In this document: positions 19,580-29,707 of the stretch, piece after piece
Position numbering within the stretch: the first letter of the stretch is position 1
Layout: each line of letters opens with the position of its first letter
Source: Mycolicibacterium sp. P1-18
Lineage (GTDB): Bacteria; Actinomycetota; Actinomycetes; Mycobacteriales; Mycobacteriaceae
Assembly: GCF_008329535.1 (NCBI RefSeq)
Contig: NZ_NPKR01000003.1
Span: 62,001 to 126,000 of the forward strand
Length of the DNA stretch: 64,000 nucleotides
Direction: 5' to 3'
Made by a program: the position numbers and the translations under genes
Notes under the pieces: model-generated
What the model saw: only the letters and a program-made list of their open reading frames with translations
Database searches by the model: none
Told to the model about the DNA's origin: nothing

Positions 19580-20491
19580 TCAACTGCCGGGTGCACTCGC
19601 GAAGAGACTGCGGCAGAGTTCGGCGATGACGCTGGCCCGCCGGGTGGGCCGCGCCGCCACGGCGTCCAGCAGGACCACCGTCAGGCTAGGAGGATCCCCG
19701 CTCAGCGGGACGGCGGCGACGGCGTGCCCGTCGAGTGCCACCGGCACCGCGGCGTGCAGGTTGAGGACGCAATAGGCCAACCCGCGGCCGACCAGGGCAC
19801 GGCACGTCTCCACGGTCGTCGACCGGTAGCGGATGTTCGGCGTGACACCGGCCGCGGTGAACACGCTTTGGAAGTAGTCCCGGCTGTGGGGCAAGTCCAG
19901 CAGGACCATCGGATCGTCGGCCAGGTCGGCGAGGTCGACGCTTGGCCGCGTCGCGAAGCGGTGATCCCCCGCTACGAGGACGTAGGGCGGCAGGGTGAAC
20001 AACGGCCACCGCTTGAGGCGCGTGTCCTCGACCAGGTCGTACCCGATCCCCAGTTCGAACGTGCCGTTGGCGACCCCCTCCGCGAGGTCGGCGAGGTCGA
20101 CTTCGGTGGTGTTCAGCTGCAGTTTGGGAAGCTTCTCGGCGGCTGCCGCCAAGAGTTCGGGCAGCAGGTAGGGAGCGACCACCTCGAAGCACCCGATCGA
20201 CAGCGTGCCGCTGAGCGAGGTCCCCAAACCCTGTGCCACCGCACGAAGGTCGCCCGCGGAGGCCAGCAGTTGGCGGCTGGCCACCAGCAGTTCCTTGCCG
20301 GCCGGCGTCAGGCTGATTCCCCTGGCGTGATGGCGCACGAGCAGTTGCACCGACAACGCGTTCTCCAGGTCGGCCAGCGCTGCGGACATCGCCGACTGGG
20401 ACAGATGCACCGAGGCCGCGGCACGGGTGACGCTGCCCGCCTCGGCGACGGCGACGAAGTACTCGAGCTGCCGCAGTGTGTAGTCGGGCAT
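19580..20491 (-). CDS. LysR-family transcriptional regulator
   Basis: 303 residues. The N-terminal winged helix is 'YTLRQLEYFVAVAEAGSVTR' with 'LSQSAMSAALADLENAL', followed by the periplasmic-binding-like sensor domain ('GTLSIGCFEVVAPYLLPELL', 'DLADDPMVLLDLPHSRDYF'). An AGGAGGT ribosome site precedes ATG 20491. It lies between an aldehyde dehydrogenase transcribed away from it and a monooxygenase operon transcribed in the same direction behind it. Matching boxes on both sides suggest it activates both. It resembles regulators of amine or purine-derived nitrogen compounds, but the inducer is unknown. Confidence 0.92.
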   Translation of the reverse strand: MPDYTLRQLEYFVAVAEAGSVTRAAASVHLSQSAMSAALADLENALSVQLLVRHHARGISLTPAGKELLVASRQLLASAGDLRAVAQGLGTSLSGTLSIGCFEVVAPYLLPELLAAAAEKLPKLQLNTTEVDLADLAEGVANGTFELGIGYDLVEDTRLKRWPLFTLPPYVLVAGDHRFATRPSVDLADLADDPMVLLDLPHSRDYFQSVFTAAGVTPNIRYRSTTVETCRALVGRGLAYCVLNLHAAVPVALDGHAVAAVPLSGDPPSLTVVLLDAVAARPTRRASVIAELCRSLFASAPGS

Positions 20492-20542
20492 TGCGCTACC
20501 TCCTGCATCAGGGAAACCGATCCTACGGTTCGGAAAGACCGG

Positions 20543-20559
20543 CTGTACAGCTGTACGGC
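20543..20559. promoter_or_regulatory. Candidate LysR box between lysR and aldehyde dehydrogenase
   Basis: CTGTACAGCTGTACGGC combines the 9-base and 8-base elements seen at 19518-19546, here directly abutted. It lies 52 bases upstream of the lysR start and 62 upstream of the dehydrogenase start, the usual place for a LysR autoregulatory and activation site. Confidence 0.55.
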
Positions 20560-20621
20560 GGGGTTGCAGTGTGGACTCGACAACTCGGCCTCGTGGCTGC
20601 GTCGGCGAAGGAGAACGCGTG

Positions 20622-22112
20622 ATGACCACTGCAGTCCAACCCACGACCCTGGACGACTGGACCCGCTCGGCCGCAGACGTGCGACCGCGCGACGGCATCT
20701 TCGTCGACGGCGCGTTCCGGCCCGCGGAGTCCGGAGCCACGTTCGACACCGTCAACCCCGCCACGGGCGCCGTCATCGCCGCCGTGGCGTCGGCTCAAGC
20801 CGCGGACGTCGACCTCGCCGTCACCTCGGCCCGCCGCGCCTTCGACGACGGCGGGTGGTCGCGCAGTTCGATCAGCGAGCGCAAGGGGGTCCTGCTGCGC
20901 CTCGCGGCACTGATCGACGAGCACCGGGTCGAACTGGCGCTGCTCGACTCCATGGACATGGGCAAGCTGGTCTCGGAGGCGTTCACGGTCGACGTCCCCT
21001 CGGCCGCAGGACTATTCGCCTACTACGGCGAGGCGATCGACAAGATCAACGGTGAGATCGCACCCACCGAGCCGGGAAACCTCGCGCTCGTCACCCGCGA
21101 GCCGCTCGGTGTCGTCGGCGCGGTGACTCCATGGAACTTCCCGCTCGACCTCGCCGTGTGGAAGGTCGCACCGGCTTTGGCCGCCGGAAACTCGGTGGTG
21201 CTCAAGCCGTCCGAACGCGCGCCGCTGTCCTCACTGAGACTGGCGGAGCTGGCCGTCGAGGCCGGCGTGCCCAGCGGCGTGTTCAACGTCGTCCCCGGCC
21301 TCGGCAAGACCGCCGGCGCCGCACTTGGTCTGCACCCGGACGTCGACGTGTTGGCCTTCACCGGGTCGACGGCGACCGGTAAGCAGTTCCTCCGTTACGC
21401 CGCGGACTCCAATCTGAAGCAGGTCTGGCTGGAGTGCGGCGGCAAGAGTCCGAACGTGGTGTTCGCCGACGCCGACCTGGACCTCGCCGTCGAGAAGGCG
21501 CTCTTCGGCGCCTTCTACAACCAGGGCGCGGTGTGTTCGTCGAATTCGCGACTGCTGGTCCAGAAGTCGGTCGCCGAGGAGTTCGTCGCCGAACTGATCG
21601 CCCGTACCGGGCAGATGGCACCGGACAATCCGCTGGATCCGGCGGCCGTGCAGGGCGCGATCGTCGACGAAGCTCATACGGCACACGTCCTCGGGTTCGT
21701 CGACCGGGCGCGGGCCTACGCCGACGTTCGAGTGGGCGGGCAGCGCGTCGGCGACGGTTGCTTCGTCCAACCGACCGTCGTCACGGGCCTCGGCCCGACC
21801 GACGAGCTGGTCACCGACGAGGTGTTCGGCCCGGTGCTGGCCGTTCAGACCTTCGACGACGACGACGACGCGATCCGGATGGCGAACGACAGCGTGTACG
21901 GCCTGGCGGCCTCGGTGTGGACCACCGACCTTCGCCGTGCACACACGGTCGCCGCGGCACTGCGAGCCGGAACGGTGTCGGTCAACACCGTCGACGCGCT
22001 GAGTTCCCAGACGCCGTTCGGCGGCTTCAAGCAATCCGGGTTCGGCCGTGATCTGTCCCTGCACGCGTTGGACAAGTACACCGGACTCAAGACCACGTGG
22101 ATCGCCTTCTAG
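20622..22112 (+). CDS. Aldehyde dehydrogenase, PuuC-like
   Basis: 496 residues of NAD(P)-dependent aldehyde dehydrogenase. Motifs include 'VTPWNFPLDLAVWKVAPALA', the coenzyme loop 'FTGSTATGKQF', the general-base Glu in 'VWLECGGKSPNVVF', the nucleophile Cys in 'YNQGAVCSSNSRLLV', and the C-terminal 'PFGGFKQSGFGRDLSLHALD'. The N-terminal and 'YYGEAIDKINGEIAPT' regions resemble E. coli PuuC, which oxidises gamma-glutamyl-gamma-aminobutyraldehyde. Start ATG 20622 follows AAGGAG by 8 bases. The gene is divergent from lysR and overlaps the convergent GMC oxidoreductase by 4 bases. It could oxidise aldehydes from either flanking locus. Confidence 0.92.
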   Translation: MTTAVQPTTLDDWTRSAADVRPRDGIFVDGAFRPAESGATFDTVNPATGAVIAAVASAQAADVDLAVTSARRAFDDGGWSRSSISERKGVLLRLAALIDEHRVELALLDSMDMGKLVSEAFTVDVPSAAGLFAYYGEAIDKINGEIAPTEPGNLALVTREPLGVVGAVTPWNFPLDLAVWKVAPALAAGNSVVLKPSERAPLSSLRLAELAVEAGVPSGVFNVVPGLGKTAGAALGLHPDVDVLAFTGSTATGKQFLRYAADSNLKQVWLECGGKSPNVVFADADLDLAVEKALFGAFYNQGAVCSSNSRLLVQKSVAEEFVAELIARTGQMAPDNPLDPAAVQGAIVDEAHTAHVLGFVDRARAYADVRVGGQRVGDGCFVQPTVVTGLGPTDELVTDEVFGPVLAVQTFDDDDDAIRMANDSVYGLAASVWTTDLRRAHTVAAALRAGTVSVNTVDALSSQTPFGGFKQSGFGRDLSLHALDKYTGLKTTWIAF

Positions 22113-23638
22113 GACAGGGCGATCAGATCGCTAGCCCTCTCGGCCACCGTCATGATGGTTCCGACCGGGTTCACCGAGGGAATGGTCGGAAAGACCGACG
22201 CGTCGACGACGCGCAACCCGGCCACGCCGCGCACGCGCAGGTGCGAATCCACCACAGCCATCGGGTCGTCGGTGGCGCCCATCCGGCACGTCCCCGACAC
22301 GTGATAGACGGTCTGGTGCGTCGCGCGAAGCGGCGCCGACAGTTCCTCGTCGGTGGTCAGGTGTGCGCCCGGGAAGACTTCCTCACCAACCCAGTCCGAC
22401 ATCGGCGCCTCTGCGGCGATCCGCCGCGCCAGCCTGATGCCGGCAATCAGAGTCGCCTCGTCGACCCCCTCGGGATCGGTGAAGTAGCCGTAGTCGATGC
22501 ACGGCGGGGCAGCGGCGTCGTCGGTCGAGATCCACACCCGGCCACGACTCTTGGGCTTGGCGACGTTGGGGGCGATGGACACGATCCGATCCGGGAGCTC
22601 CGTGCCGTAGGTCACGGCATGGTCGGCGACTGCCTCGACGGGAAAGTGCATCAGGACGTCGGGCCGGGCCGGACCGTCGTCGTGTAAACGCACCGCTGCG
22701 CCCGCGTCCCAGCCGGTGGCGCACGTGGTCGGGACGTCGCGACGGGCCTCCCACACGATCAGGCCCTCGGCGTGGTCCATGAGGTTCTCCCCCACGCCGG
22801 GGCTGTCGACGAGCACCTCGACACCGGCCGCTGTCAGCACCGCAGCCGGCCCAATGCCCGACAGCTGCAAGAGCTTCGGCGTGTCGATCGCACCGCAGCA
22901 CAGCACCGTCTCGCGGCTGGCTCGCAGTTCCGACAGCGTCCCGGCGGCGTCGCGCACCAGCACGCCGACCGCGGTTCCGTCTTCGACGAGCACCCGGACG
23001 GCCTGCAGGCCGTGAAGTACGCGCAGATTCGGCCGGGTCCGGATGGCCTCGTGGAGATAGTGGACCGACGTCGAGGAGCGCAAGTGGGTCTCGGGGGTGT
23101 ACCCGATCTCGAAGAACCCGGCCCCCCTGCCCGTTTCGGCGAATCCGGGATCGCTGTTCCAGGCCGTGCGCGCGGGCAGGTCCAGCGCCGCCCTCGCCGA
23201 CGTGACGACGTCGGCGACGTAGGGGTTCTGATCCGCGGGCGGCACCGGCGTGATGGGCGACGCGATGCGGTCGTAGTACGGGTTCAGCGTCGCGGAGTCC
23301 CATCCGTCGGCACCCGAAGCAGCCCAGTCGTCCAGGTCGGCGGCCAACGGCCGCCAGGTGATCATCGTGTTGGCCGTCGAGCAGCCGCCGAGGATGCGCA
23401 TCCTGGCCTGTCGGATGTGCGAGTTTCCCCGCTGCTGGGCGATGCTCCGGTAATCCAGGTCGTATTCGCCCTCCAGCATCTCCGCCCACCGCCGAATGTC
23501 CAGTGCGCGTGGTTCGTCGACGTCGGAGGGGCCCGGTTCGACAACGGTCACCGTCACGCCCGGATCCTCCGAGAGTCTCGCGGCGACGATGCATCCGGCG
23601 GTGCCACCGCCGACGATCAGGTAGTGCGGATCCGTCAC
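22109..23638 (-). CDS. GMC-family FAD oxidoreductase
   Basis: 509 residues of the glucose-methanol-choline family. The FAD motif 'YLIVGGGTAGCIVAARLSED' is at the N-terminus, the GMC signature 'ILGGCSTANTMITWRP' follows, and 'CCGAIDTPKLLQLSGIGP' is central. The C-terminal catalytic His and Asn are seen in 'TVYHVSGTCRMG' and 'SVNPVGTIMTVAERA'. It is nearest to choline-dehydrogenase-like alcohol oxidoreductases. GTG 23638 overlaps the permease stop by 4 bases. It probably oxidises an amino-alcohol or alcohol brought in by that permease; the substrate is not known. Confidence 0.9.
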   Translation of the reverse strand: MTDPHYLIVGGGTAGCIVAARLSEDPGVTVTVVEPGPSDVDEPRALDIRRWAEMLEGEYDLDYRSIAQQRGNSHIRQARMRILGGCSTANTMITWRPLAADLDDWAASGADGWDSATLNPYYDRIASPITPVPPADQNPYVADVVTSARAALDLPARTAWNSDPGFAETGRGAGFFEIGYTPETHLRSSTSVHYLHEAIRTRPNLRVLHGLQAVRVLVEDGTAVGVLVRDAAGTLSELRASRETVLCCGAIDTPKLLQLSGIGPAAVLTAAGVEVLVDSPGVGENLMDHAEGLIVWEARRDVPTTCATGWDAGAAVRLHDDGPARPDVLMHFPVEAVADHAVTYGTELPDRIVSIAPNVAKPKSRGRVWISTDDAAAPPCIDYGYFTDPEGVDEATLIAGIRLARRIAAEAPMSDWVGEEVFPGAHLTTDEELSAPLRATHQTVYHVSGTCRMGATDDPMAVVDSHLRVRGVAGLRVVDASVFPTIPSVNPVGTIMTVAERASDLIALS

Positions 23639-25044
23639 GCGACGGACTCCACCCCATGCGCCGGCTGCCGGGCGTCCGACCGGACACGTGGCTTCATCAG
23701 GACGTAGTACAGCGGGCAGATGACGGCCAACCCGACGATCCAGGACACGTCCACTCCCCCGATCGCGCTGGCGACGAACCCGGTGAACAGCGTCGTCGAC
23801 AGGAACGGAATCTGCACGAGGATGCCCGCGAAGTAGCAGCCGATGGCCACCCAGTTGAAGCGACCGTAGCGTCCGCCGTCGCGTTCGAAGAGGGCGTCGA
23901 TGTCGTAGTGACCGTGGCGCAGCAGGTAGTAGTCGACGAGGTTCACGGCGGTCCACGGGATCAGGACACACAGGAGCAGAGCGAGGAAGCTCGCGTAGTT
24001 GGCCAGGAAGTCGTCGGCGCTGACCAGTGCGGGGATCAGCGCGATGACGAAGAGCACCACCGAGACCGCCGCACGGCTGCCCGCCCCGGGACTCCACTTC
24101 GGAAAGACGTTCTGACCCACGGTGATCGTGGACAGGGTGCCGCAGTAGAGGTTCATCGCGTTGGTCGCGGTGATGCCGATCGCGAAGATTGCGAACACTC
24201 CGGTGGTGACGCCGTGGGTCAGGGTCGACAAGCCGTCCATCGTGTCTGCGTCCGGCAGCGCCGCACCCACCAAGACACCCAACAGCATCGGCAGGACCGA
24301 GCCGAGGACGCAGCCGGAGTAGGTCCCCCAGAACGCGGCCCGCTGACCGGTGTCGCGTGGCATGTACCGGGTGTAGTCGGAAACATAGGGCGCATAGGCG
24401 ATCTGCCACAGAGCGGCCACCGACAGGGTGGCCATGAAGCCGGCCCACGTGAAGCCGTCGGTGTGCCACGTGCCGGTCGGCACTCCGTTGACACCGACGA
24501 TCCAGACGAAGGCGACGAGCAGTGCCCCGCCAGCGACGACCGAGAGGACCGCCGTCACCCGGTGAATGAGCCGGTAGCCGACCATCGTGGCCACCACGCT
24601 GATCACTCCGATGACGACGATCGACCAATTCGACGGCAGGCCGGTGACCTTCGCCAGCGCCTGCCCACCGAGGACCGCGTTGGAGGCGAAGAAGCCCAGG
24701 TACATGAAGACGACCAGCACCACGACCAAAAGGCTTCCATAGGAACCGAACTGGGCTCGAGTCTGCAGCATCTGCGGCACGCCCATCTGCGGACCCTGAG
24801 CGGCGTGCAGGGCCATCACCACGGCGCCGACGACGTTGCCGAGCACCACCGACAGCACTCCTGCCCACAACGGCAGCGCGAACACGGTGGTGGCAAGCGC
24901 TCCGGTGATGATGGTCAGCAGCATGATGTTGGACCCGAACCACACCGTGAAGAGGTCGCGGGCCCGGCCGTGGCGTTCGTCCACCGGGATGTGCTCGATT
25001 GTCCGGCGCTCGACGGAGTCGGCGTGGGGGACGGGTGCGGTCAT
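23635..25044 (-). CDS. NCS1-family (purine-cytosine-type) permease
   Basis: 469 residues with about 12 membrane helices. The NCS1 hallmarks are 'DLFTVWFGSNIMLLTIITGA' at the start of the membrane part, 'WQIAYAPYVSDYTRYMP' and 'FLALLLCVLIPWTAVNLVDYY'. NCS1 proteins import nucleobases, hydantoins, thiamine and related ring compounds by cation symport. Start ATG 25044 is the first in frame after the gap behind the APC permease. It is coupled to the GMC oxidoreductase, which suggests the imported compound or a derivative is that enzyme's substrate. Confidence 0.9.
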   Translation of the reverse strand: MTAPVPHADSVERRTIEHIPVDERHGRARDLFTVWFGSNIMLLTIITGALATTVFALPLWAGVLSVVLGNVVGAVVMALHAAQGPQMGVPQMLQTRAQFGSYGSLLVVVLVVFMYLGFFASNAVLGGQALAKVTGLPSNWSIVVIGVISVVATMVGYRLIHRVTAVLSVVAGGALLVAFVWIVGVNGVPTGTWHTDGFTWAGFMATLSVAALWQIAYAPYVSDYTRYMPRDTGQRAAFWGTYSGCVLGSVLPMLLGVLVGAALPDADTMDGLSTLTHGVTTGVFAIFAIGITATNAMNLYCGTLSTITVGQNVFPKWSPGAGSRAAVSVVLFVIALIPALVSADDFLANYASFLALLLCVLIPWTAVNLVDYYLLRHGHYDIDALFERDGGRYGRFNWVAIGCYFAGILVQIPFLSTTLFTGFVASAIGGVDVSWIVGLAVICPLYYVLMKPRVRSDARQPAHGVESVA

Positions 25045-25132
25045 GGGTTCCGACTTTCGACGACGTGTTCCTGCGGTGGTGACTTCGATCACCCGAGTAT
25101 TGGCGGCCTGCTAGGACAGGTAAATCTCAAAG

Positions 25133-25157
25133 AACCGGGCAATTGCATCGGTTTTTT
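25133..25157. terminator. Weak bidirectional hairpin after the APC permease gene
   Basis: AACCG (25133-25137) and CGGTT (25149-25153) enclose a GCAATTGC core. T-runs follow on the plus strand (25152-25157) and a T-rich CTTTGAGATTT follows on the minus strand, downstream of the APC permease stop at 25179. It probably separates that gene from the NCS1 permease gene. Confidence 0.45.
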
Positions 25158-25178
25158 AGATCCGGCAGGTCAGCCGCG

Positions 25179-26726
25179 CTATTCGACGGCCATGGCCGAC
25201 GGCGCGTCGACCGCCGGGCTGCGCTCGGTGCGCCGGACCTCGACGCGCAGCGGCTTGGCGGCCAGGTAGCCCACCGTGCCCAACGCGGCGAGCGCCGCCA
25301 GAGTGCCCAGGGTGAAGAGTTCGAACACCCACCGACTGACCCCCCACGTCTCCTCGAAGTCGTAGTCGAGGCCGAAGATCCGGTCGAGTGTCCCCGGGAA
25401 CACGGCAACCCAACTGCCCAGCGCCACCCACGCGATGCAGAGCGCCCCCATCGCCCGGAACACGCGGTCGGAGACCGGCACCTTGAACGGCCGATCCACC
25501 TCGGGGAACGCAGTCCGCAGACGCACCGCCGCCGGAATGGAGATCAGGTAGCTCAGCAAGAACGTCGACACCGAGATCGACAGGACCACCCCGAAGACCG
25601 CTGCGGCCGAACCGCTGACCGCCATGGCGGCCAGCATGAAGATCGTGCCCACGACACCGGACATCAGGTTGACGCGCAGTGGCGTCCCGAGCTTCGGATG
25701 GAATCTGCCGAAGAACCCACCGAAGAACGCGCCGTCGGCCGCAGCCATCGCCTGCATCCGGTCACTGATGATCATCCAGGCGGCCCCCTGCGTCATCAAC
25801 ACCAACGCAAAGACGATTCCGCTCAGCGTCAGCATGACCGGAGCGGCGGACCCGTACACGCCGAACACGGTGGCGACCGCCTCCATCAACCCGCCGATCC
25901 CCGTGATCTTTTCCGCCGGCACGACCAACAGAATCGCCGCGATGGGGAGCAAGTACGCGGCCGCGGCGATCGTCGCGGATCGGGCGATGGCGACCGGCAC
26001 GTCGCGCGCCGGCTTCTTCATCTCCTCGGCCGCGCTGTTTCCCGACTCGAATCCGAGGTAGGAGAACAGCAATAGCGGCGTGACCCCGAGGAGACCCGCG
26101 AGCGTCGGGGAGAAGTCACCCGCGGTCAGACCGGCGAATCCGTTTCGTGCCGCGTACACGCCCGCCGTCACGATGAAGACCAGCAGGAACACGATCTTCA
26201 GGATGGCGCCCACGTTCGGGATCCACTTGCCGTGCCGCAGGCTGACCACCGCGGCGAGCACCGTCATCCAGACGAACGCGGTCTTGAAGAGATAGTCGGT
26301 CAACGAACCGTGCTCGAAGTGGACGACGTACGTACTCACCACCTCTGCCGCGATGAACGTGCAGGAACCACCCACCCAGACGGGTTGCGTCACCCACGTC
26401 AGCAACGAGGCCAGCGCGGCCAGCGGCCGGCCGAAGGCGCGACGAACCCATACGTACACGCCGCCCTCGTCGGTGAAGGTACTGCCGATCTCGGCGAAGA
26501 TCAGACCGTACGGGACCAGGAAGAAGAGGGCGAGCACGAGGGCCCACGTAAACGTCTGGCCACCGAAGCTCGACACCTGGCCGAGGACCTCGATCGACAC
26601 CACTGCCGCGACGATCAGAAAGATGACGTCCAGCCGCCCCAGTGATCGCTGGAGATGCCTGGTCTCACTGGCCGCGCGAGCGGTGCGCTCGTCGGCTCCT
26701 ACCTCAGTTGGTTTGCCGGAGGACAT
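25179..26726 (-). CDS. APC-superfamily amino acid/amine permease
   Basis: 515 residues, about 12 membrane helices. The first two read 'LGRLDVIFLIVAAVVSIEVL' and 'FTWALVLALFFLVPYGLIFA', and the APC motifs 'EIGSTFTDEGGVYVWVRRAF' and 'LFSYLGFESGNSAAEEMKKPA' (read in parts) follow. Such permeases carry amino acids, polyamines or their derivatives. ATG 26726 follows a GGAAGG ribosome site. The position after a deacetylase and an aminotransferase fits import of an amine or amino acid used by those enzymes. A strong hairpin at 26920 and a possible TetR half-site at 26897 lie upstream, so it may have its own promoter. Confidence 0.9.
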   Translation of the reverse strand: MSSGKPTEVGADERTARAASETRHLQRSLGRLDVIFLIVAAVVSIEVLGQVSSFGGQTFTWALVLALFFLVPYGLIFAEIGSTFTDEGGVYVWVRRAFGRPLAALASLLTWVTQPVWVGGSCTFIAAEVVSTYVVHFEHGSLTDYLFKTAFVWMTVLAAVVSLRHGKWIPNVGAILKIVFLLVFIVTAGVYAARNGFAGLTAGDFSPTLAGLLGVTPLLLFSYLGFESGNSAAEEMKKPARDVPVAIARSATIAAAAYLLPIAAILLVVPAEKITGIGGLMEAVATVFGVYGSAAPVMLTLSGIVFALVLMTQGAAWMIISDRMQAMAAADGAFFGGFFGRFHPKLGTPLRVNLMSGVVGTIFMLAAMAVSGSAAAVFGVVLSISVSTFLLSYLISIPAAVRLRTAFPEVDRPFKVPVSDRVFRAMGALCIAWVALGSWVAVFPGTLDRIFGLDYDFEETWGVSRWVFELFTLGTLAALAALGTVGYLAAKPLRVEVRRTERSPAVDAPSAMAVE

Positions 26727-26896
26727 GTCTCGCACCCTTCCTTCGATGATCGTCGAGCGATACCGCTCCTGTGAGGTACGACACTGCGGCCAACCTGGGC
26801 ATCTGTAAAACGCGCTTTTCCTTGCCAGAAGAACGGATAATCCGATACTTGTTGCAACACAACGCATCCAGCATTGATTCTGCGCGCGAGCACGTA

Positions 26897-26912
26897 GATC
26901 TGCTCTAGCACA
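26897..26912 (-). promoter_or_regulatory. Degenerate copy of the polyamine-locus TetR site
   Basis: On the minus strand TGTGCTAGAGCAGATC matches 11 of 16 bases of the element TGCGCTAGAGCGCAAA at 30387-30402. It lies about 170 bases upstream of the APC permease start. Weaker than the other two copies. Confidence 0.3.
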
Positions 26913-26919
26913 GCACGAT

Positions 26920-26948
26920 TCGCCCGCACCCCGGCCGGGTGCGGGCGA
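26920..26948. terminator. Strong GC hairpin after the aminotransferase gene
   Basis: TCGCCCGCACCC (26920-26931) pairs exactly with GGGTGCGGGCGA (26937-26948) around a 5-base loop, starting 18 bases after the aminotransferase stop on the minus strand. No U-run follows, as is common for actinobacterial terminators. It should limit read-through into the permease gene. Confidence 0.6.
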
Positions 26949-26966
26949 GTCGTCGAATGGCCCGGT

Positions 26967-28388
26967 TTACGTCAGGCGGTCCGCGAGAGCGTCCAGAACG
27001 TTGGCGACACGGCTCACGAGATCGTCGATGTCTGCCCGGCTGAAGACCAACGGCGGCGAGAACTGAATCAGTGGGGTGCCCTCGTGGTCCACCGCGGTAC
27101 GGCACAAGATCCCGGCGTCGAACAACGCAGGCGCCAGCATGGTGTGGACGAAGTCGCCCGCCGTCGTCGTGGCCGCCCACGTGCACCGCTCCTCGTCGGT
27201 CACCAACTCCAGCGAGTAGTGATAGCCGACGCCCCGGACGTCGCCGACCAGGCGCTGGTCGAGCAACGTGTCGAGCTGGGCGCGGAAGTACGCCTCGTTG
27301 CGCGTGACGTTGCCGAGGACGTCCTCGCGCTCCATCACCGCGATGTTGGCCAGTCCCGCGGCGCACGCTGCGGGGTGCCCCCCAAACGTCAAGCCGTGCA
27401 GATACATACCGTCGGGGCCGTCGTTCACGGTGTCGAGGATCGCGCTCGTGGTGATCATGCCGCCCAGCGGCGCGTGCGCCGACGAGACGCCCTTGGCAAA
27501 GGTGATGACGTCGGGTCGTACGTTGAATCGCGTCGAGCCGAACCACTCGCCGAGCCGGCCGAATCCGCAGATGACCTCGTCGGCCACCAGCACGATGCCG
27601 TAACGGTCGCAGATCTCGCGCACCCCGTCGTGGAATCCCGCGGGCGGGACCAACGACCCGCCGGCGTTCTGCATGGGTTCGAGGAAGATGCCGGCCACGG
27701 TGTCGGGACCTTCCTGCACGATCAGGGTCTCGATCTCGCGCAGGAGCGTCTCGGTGAACTGCTGTTCGGTCTCCCCGGCGGGGCGCTTGTAGCGCTTGCT
27801 GTTGGTGATGTGCCGAGAGCCGTACATCAGGGGCTCGAATTGCTTGCGCAGGTTGGTCATACCGTTCAGCGACAGAGCTCCGAACGAGGTGCCGTGGTAC
27901 GCGGCGCGCCGTGAGATGAACTTGATTCGTCCATGTTCTCCGCGCGCCTGGTGATACTGCCTGATCAGCTTGATGGCCGCCTCGTTGGACTCACCTCCGC
28001 CCGAGGTGAAGTAAACCCGGTCCAGCCCGGGAGGAGCCAACTCGGCAATCTTGGCGGCCAGCTTCACCGCGGGGGGATGTGCGACGCCCCAGTTGGTGTA
28101 GTACGGAAGCTCGGCCATCTGGTCGCGCACCGCGTCGCCGATCTCACCGCCGAAGCTGTATCCCACGTTCACGCAGAACAATCCGGCCAGGGCGTCGAGG
28201 TACTCCCGCCCCTCGGCATCCCACAGCCGGCTGCCCTTCCCGCGGACCATCACCGGCGGGGGCGCGCCGGTGTAGGCCGAGCCCGGCGTGAAGCTCATGA
28301 CGAGATGCCGTTGAGCCATCCGCCCCAGATCGCCTGCCGAATCGTCGCCCGTAGCCAGTACGTGCGGACTCTCGATGGTGTCGGTCAT
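26967..28388 (-). CDS. Class III aminotransferase (omega-amino acid/polyamine type)
   Basis: 473 residues, PLP-dependent. Motifs: 'DALAGLFCVNVGYSFGGEIG', the PLP phosphate-binding 'YFTSGGGESNEAAIKLIRQY', 'GIVLVADEVICGFGRLGEWF' (Asp that binds the pyridine nitrogen) and the Schiff-base lysine in 'DVITFAKGVSSAHAPLGGM'. The type includes omega-amino acid:pyruvate and putrescine aminotransferases. It starts 16 bases after the deacetylase stop, so the two are one operon. In that setting it would transaminate the free amine made by deacetylation, giving an aldehyde for the PuuC-like dehydrogenase. Confidence 0.92.
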   Translation of the reverse strand: MTDTIESPHVLATGDDSAGDLGRMAQRHLVMSFTPGSAYTGAPPPVMVRGKGSRLWDAEGREYLDALAGLFCVNVGYSFGGEIGDAVRDQMAELPYYTNWGVAHPPAVKLAAKIAELAPPGLDRVYFTSGGGESNEAAIKLIRQYHQARGEHGRIKFISRRAAYHGTSFGALSLNGMTNLRKQFEPLMYGSRHITNSKRYKRPAGETEQQFTETLLREIETLIVQEGPDTVAGIFLEPMQNAGGSLVPPAGFHDGVREICDRYGIVLVADEVICGFGRLGEWFGSTRFNVRPDVITFAKGVSSAHAPLGGMITTSAILDTVNDGPDGMYLHGLTFGGHPAACAAGLANIAVMEREDVLGNVTRNEAYFRAQLDTLLDQRLVGDVRGVGYHYSLELVTDEERCTWAATTTAGDFVHTMLAPALFDAGILCRTAVDHEGTPLIQFSPPLVFSRADIDDLVSRVANVLDALADRLT

Positions 28389-28404
28389 GGGTGATTCCGT
28401 CCTC

Positions 28405-29544
<1,140 letters not shown>

Positions 29545-29561
29545 GGACCCGTCATCCTCTA

Positions 29562-29587
29562 ATTCTCTGCGCTTGAACGCAAAGAAT
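29562..29587. promoter_or_regulatory. TetR operator in front of the deacetylase operon
   Basis: A 26-base inverted repeat: ATTCTCTGCG and CGCAAAGAAT flank CTTGAA, and the arms match at 9 of 10 positions. Its core TGCGCTTGAACGCAAA (29568-29583) matches 14 of 16 bases of the site at 30387-30402 near the tetR gene. It lies directly before the deacetylase start. Confidence 0.7.
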
Positions 29588-29707
29588 GCTCCACCAACGA
29601 GCAGTCGTCAAGGGGAGGGCAAGACACCGGGGCCGGCCGCGCCACCGCGAGGAACGTGCAACGTCGTCATTCGGCCGCCGAACCCGTCCGCGGCAGTCGG
29701 GTGGGCG

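Noticed and set aside
19457..21055. A 532-residue plus-strand frame across lysR
   Set aside because: Low-complexity Arg/Gly-rich reading antisense to lysR and out of frame with the dehydrogenase.
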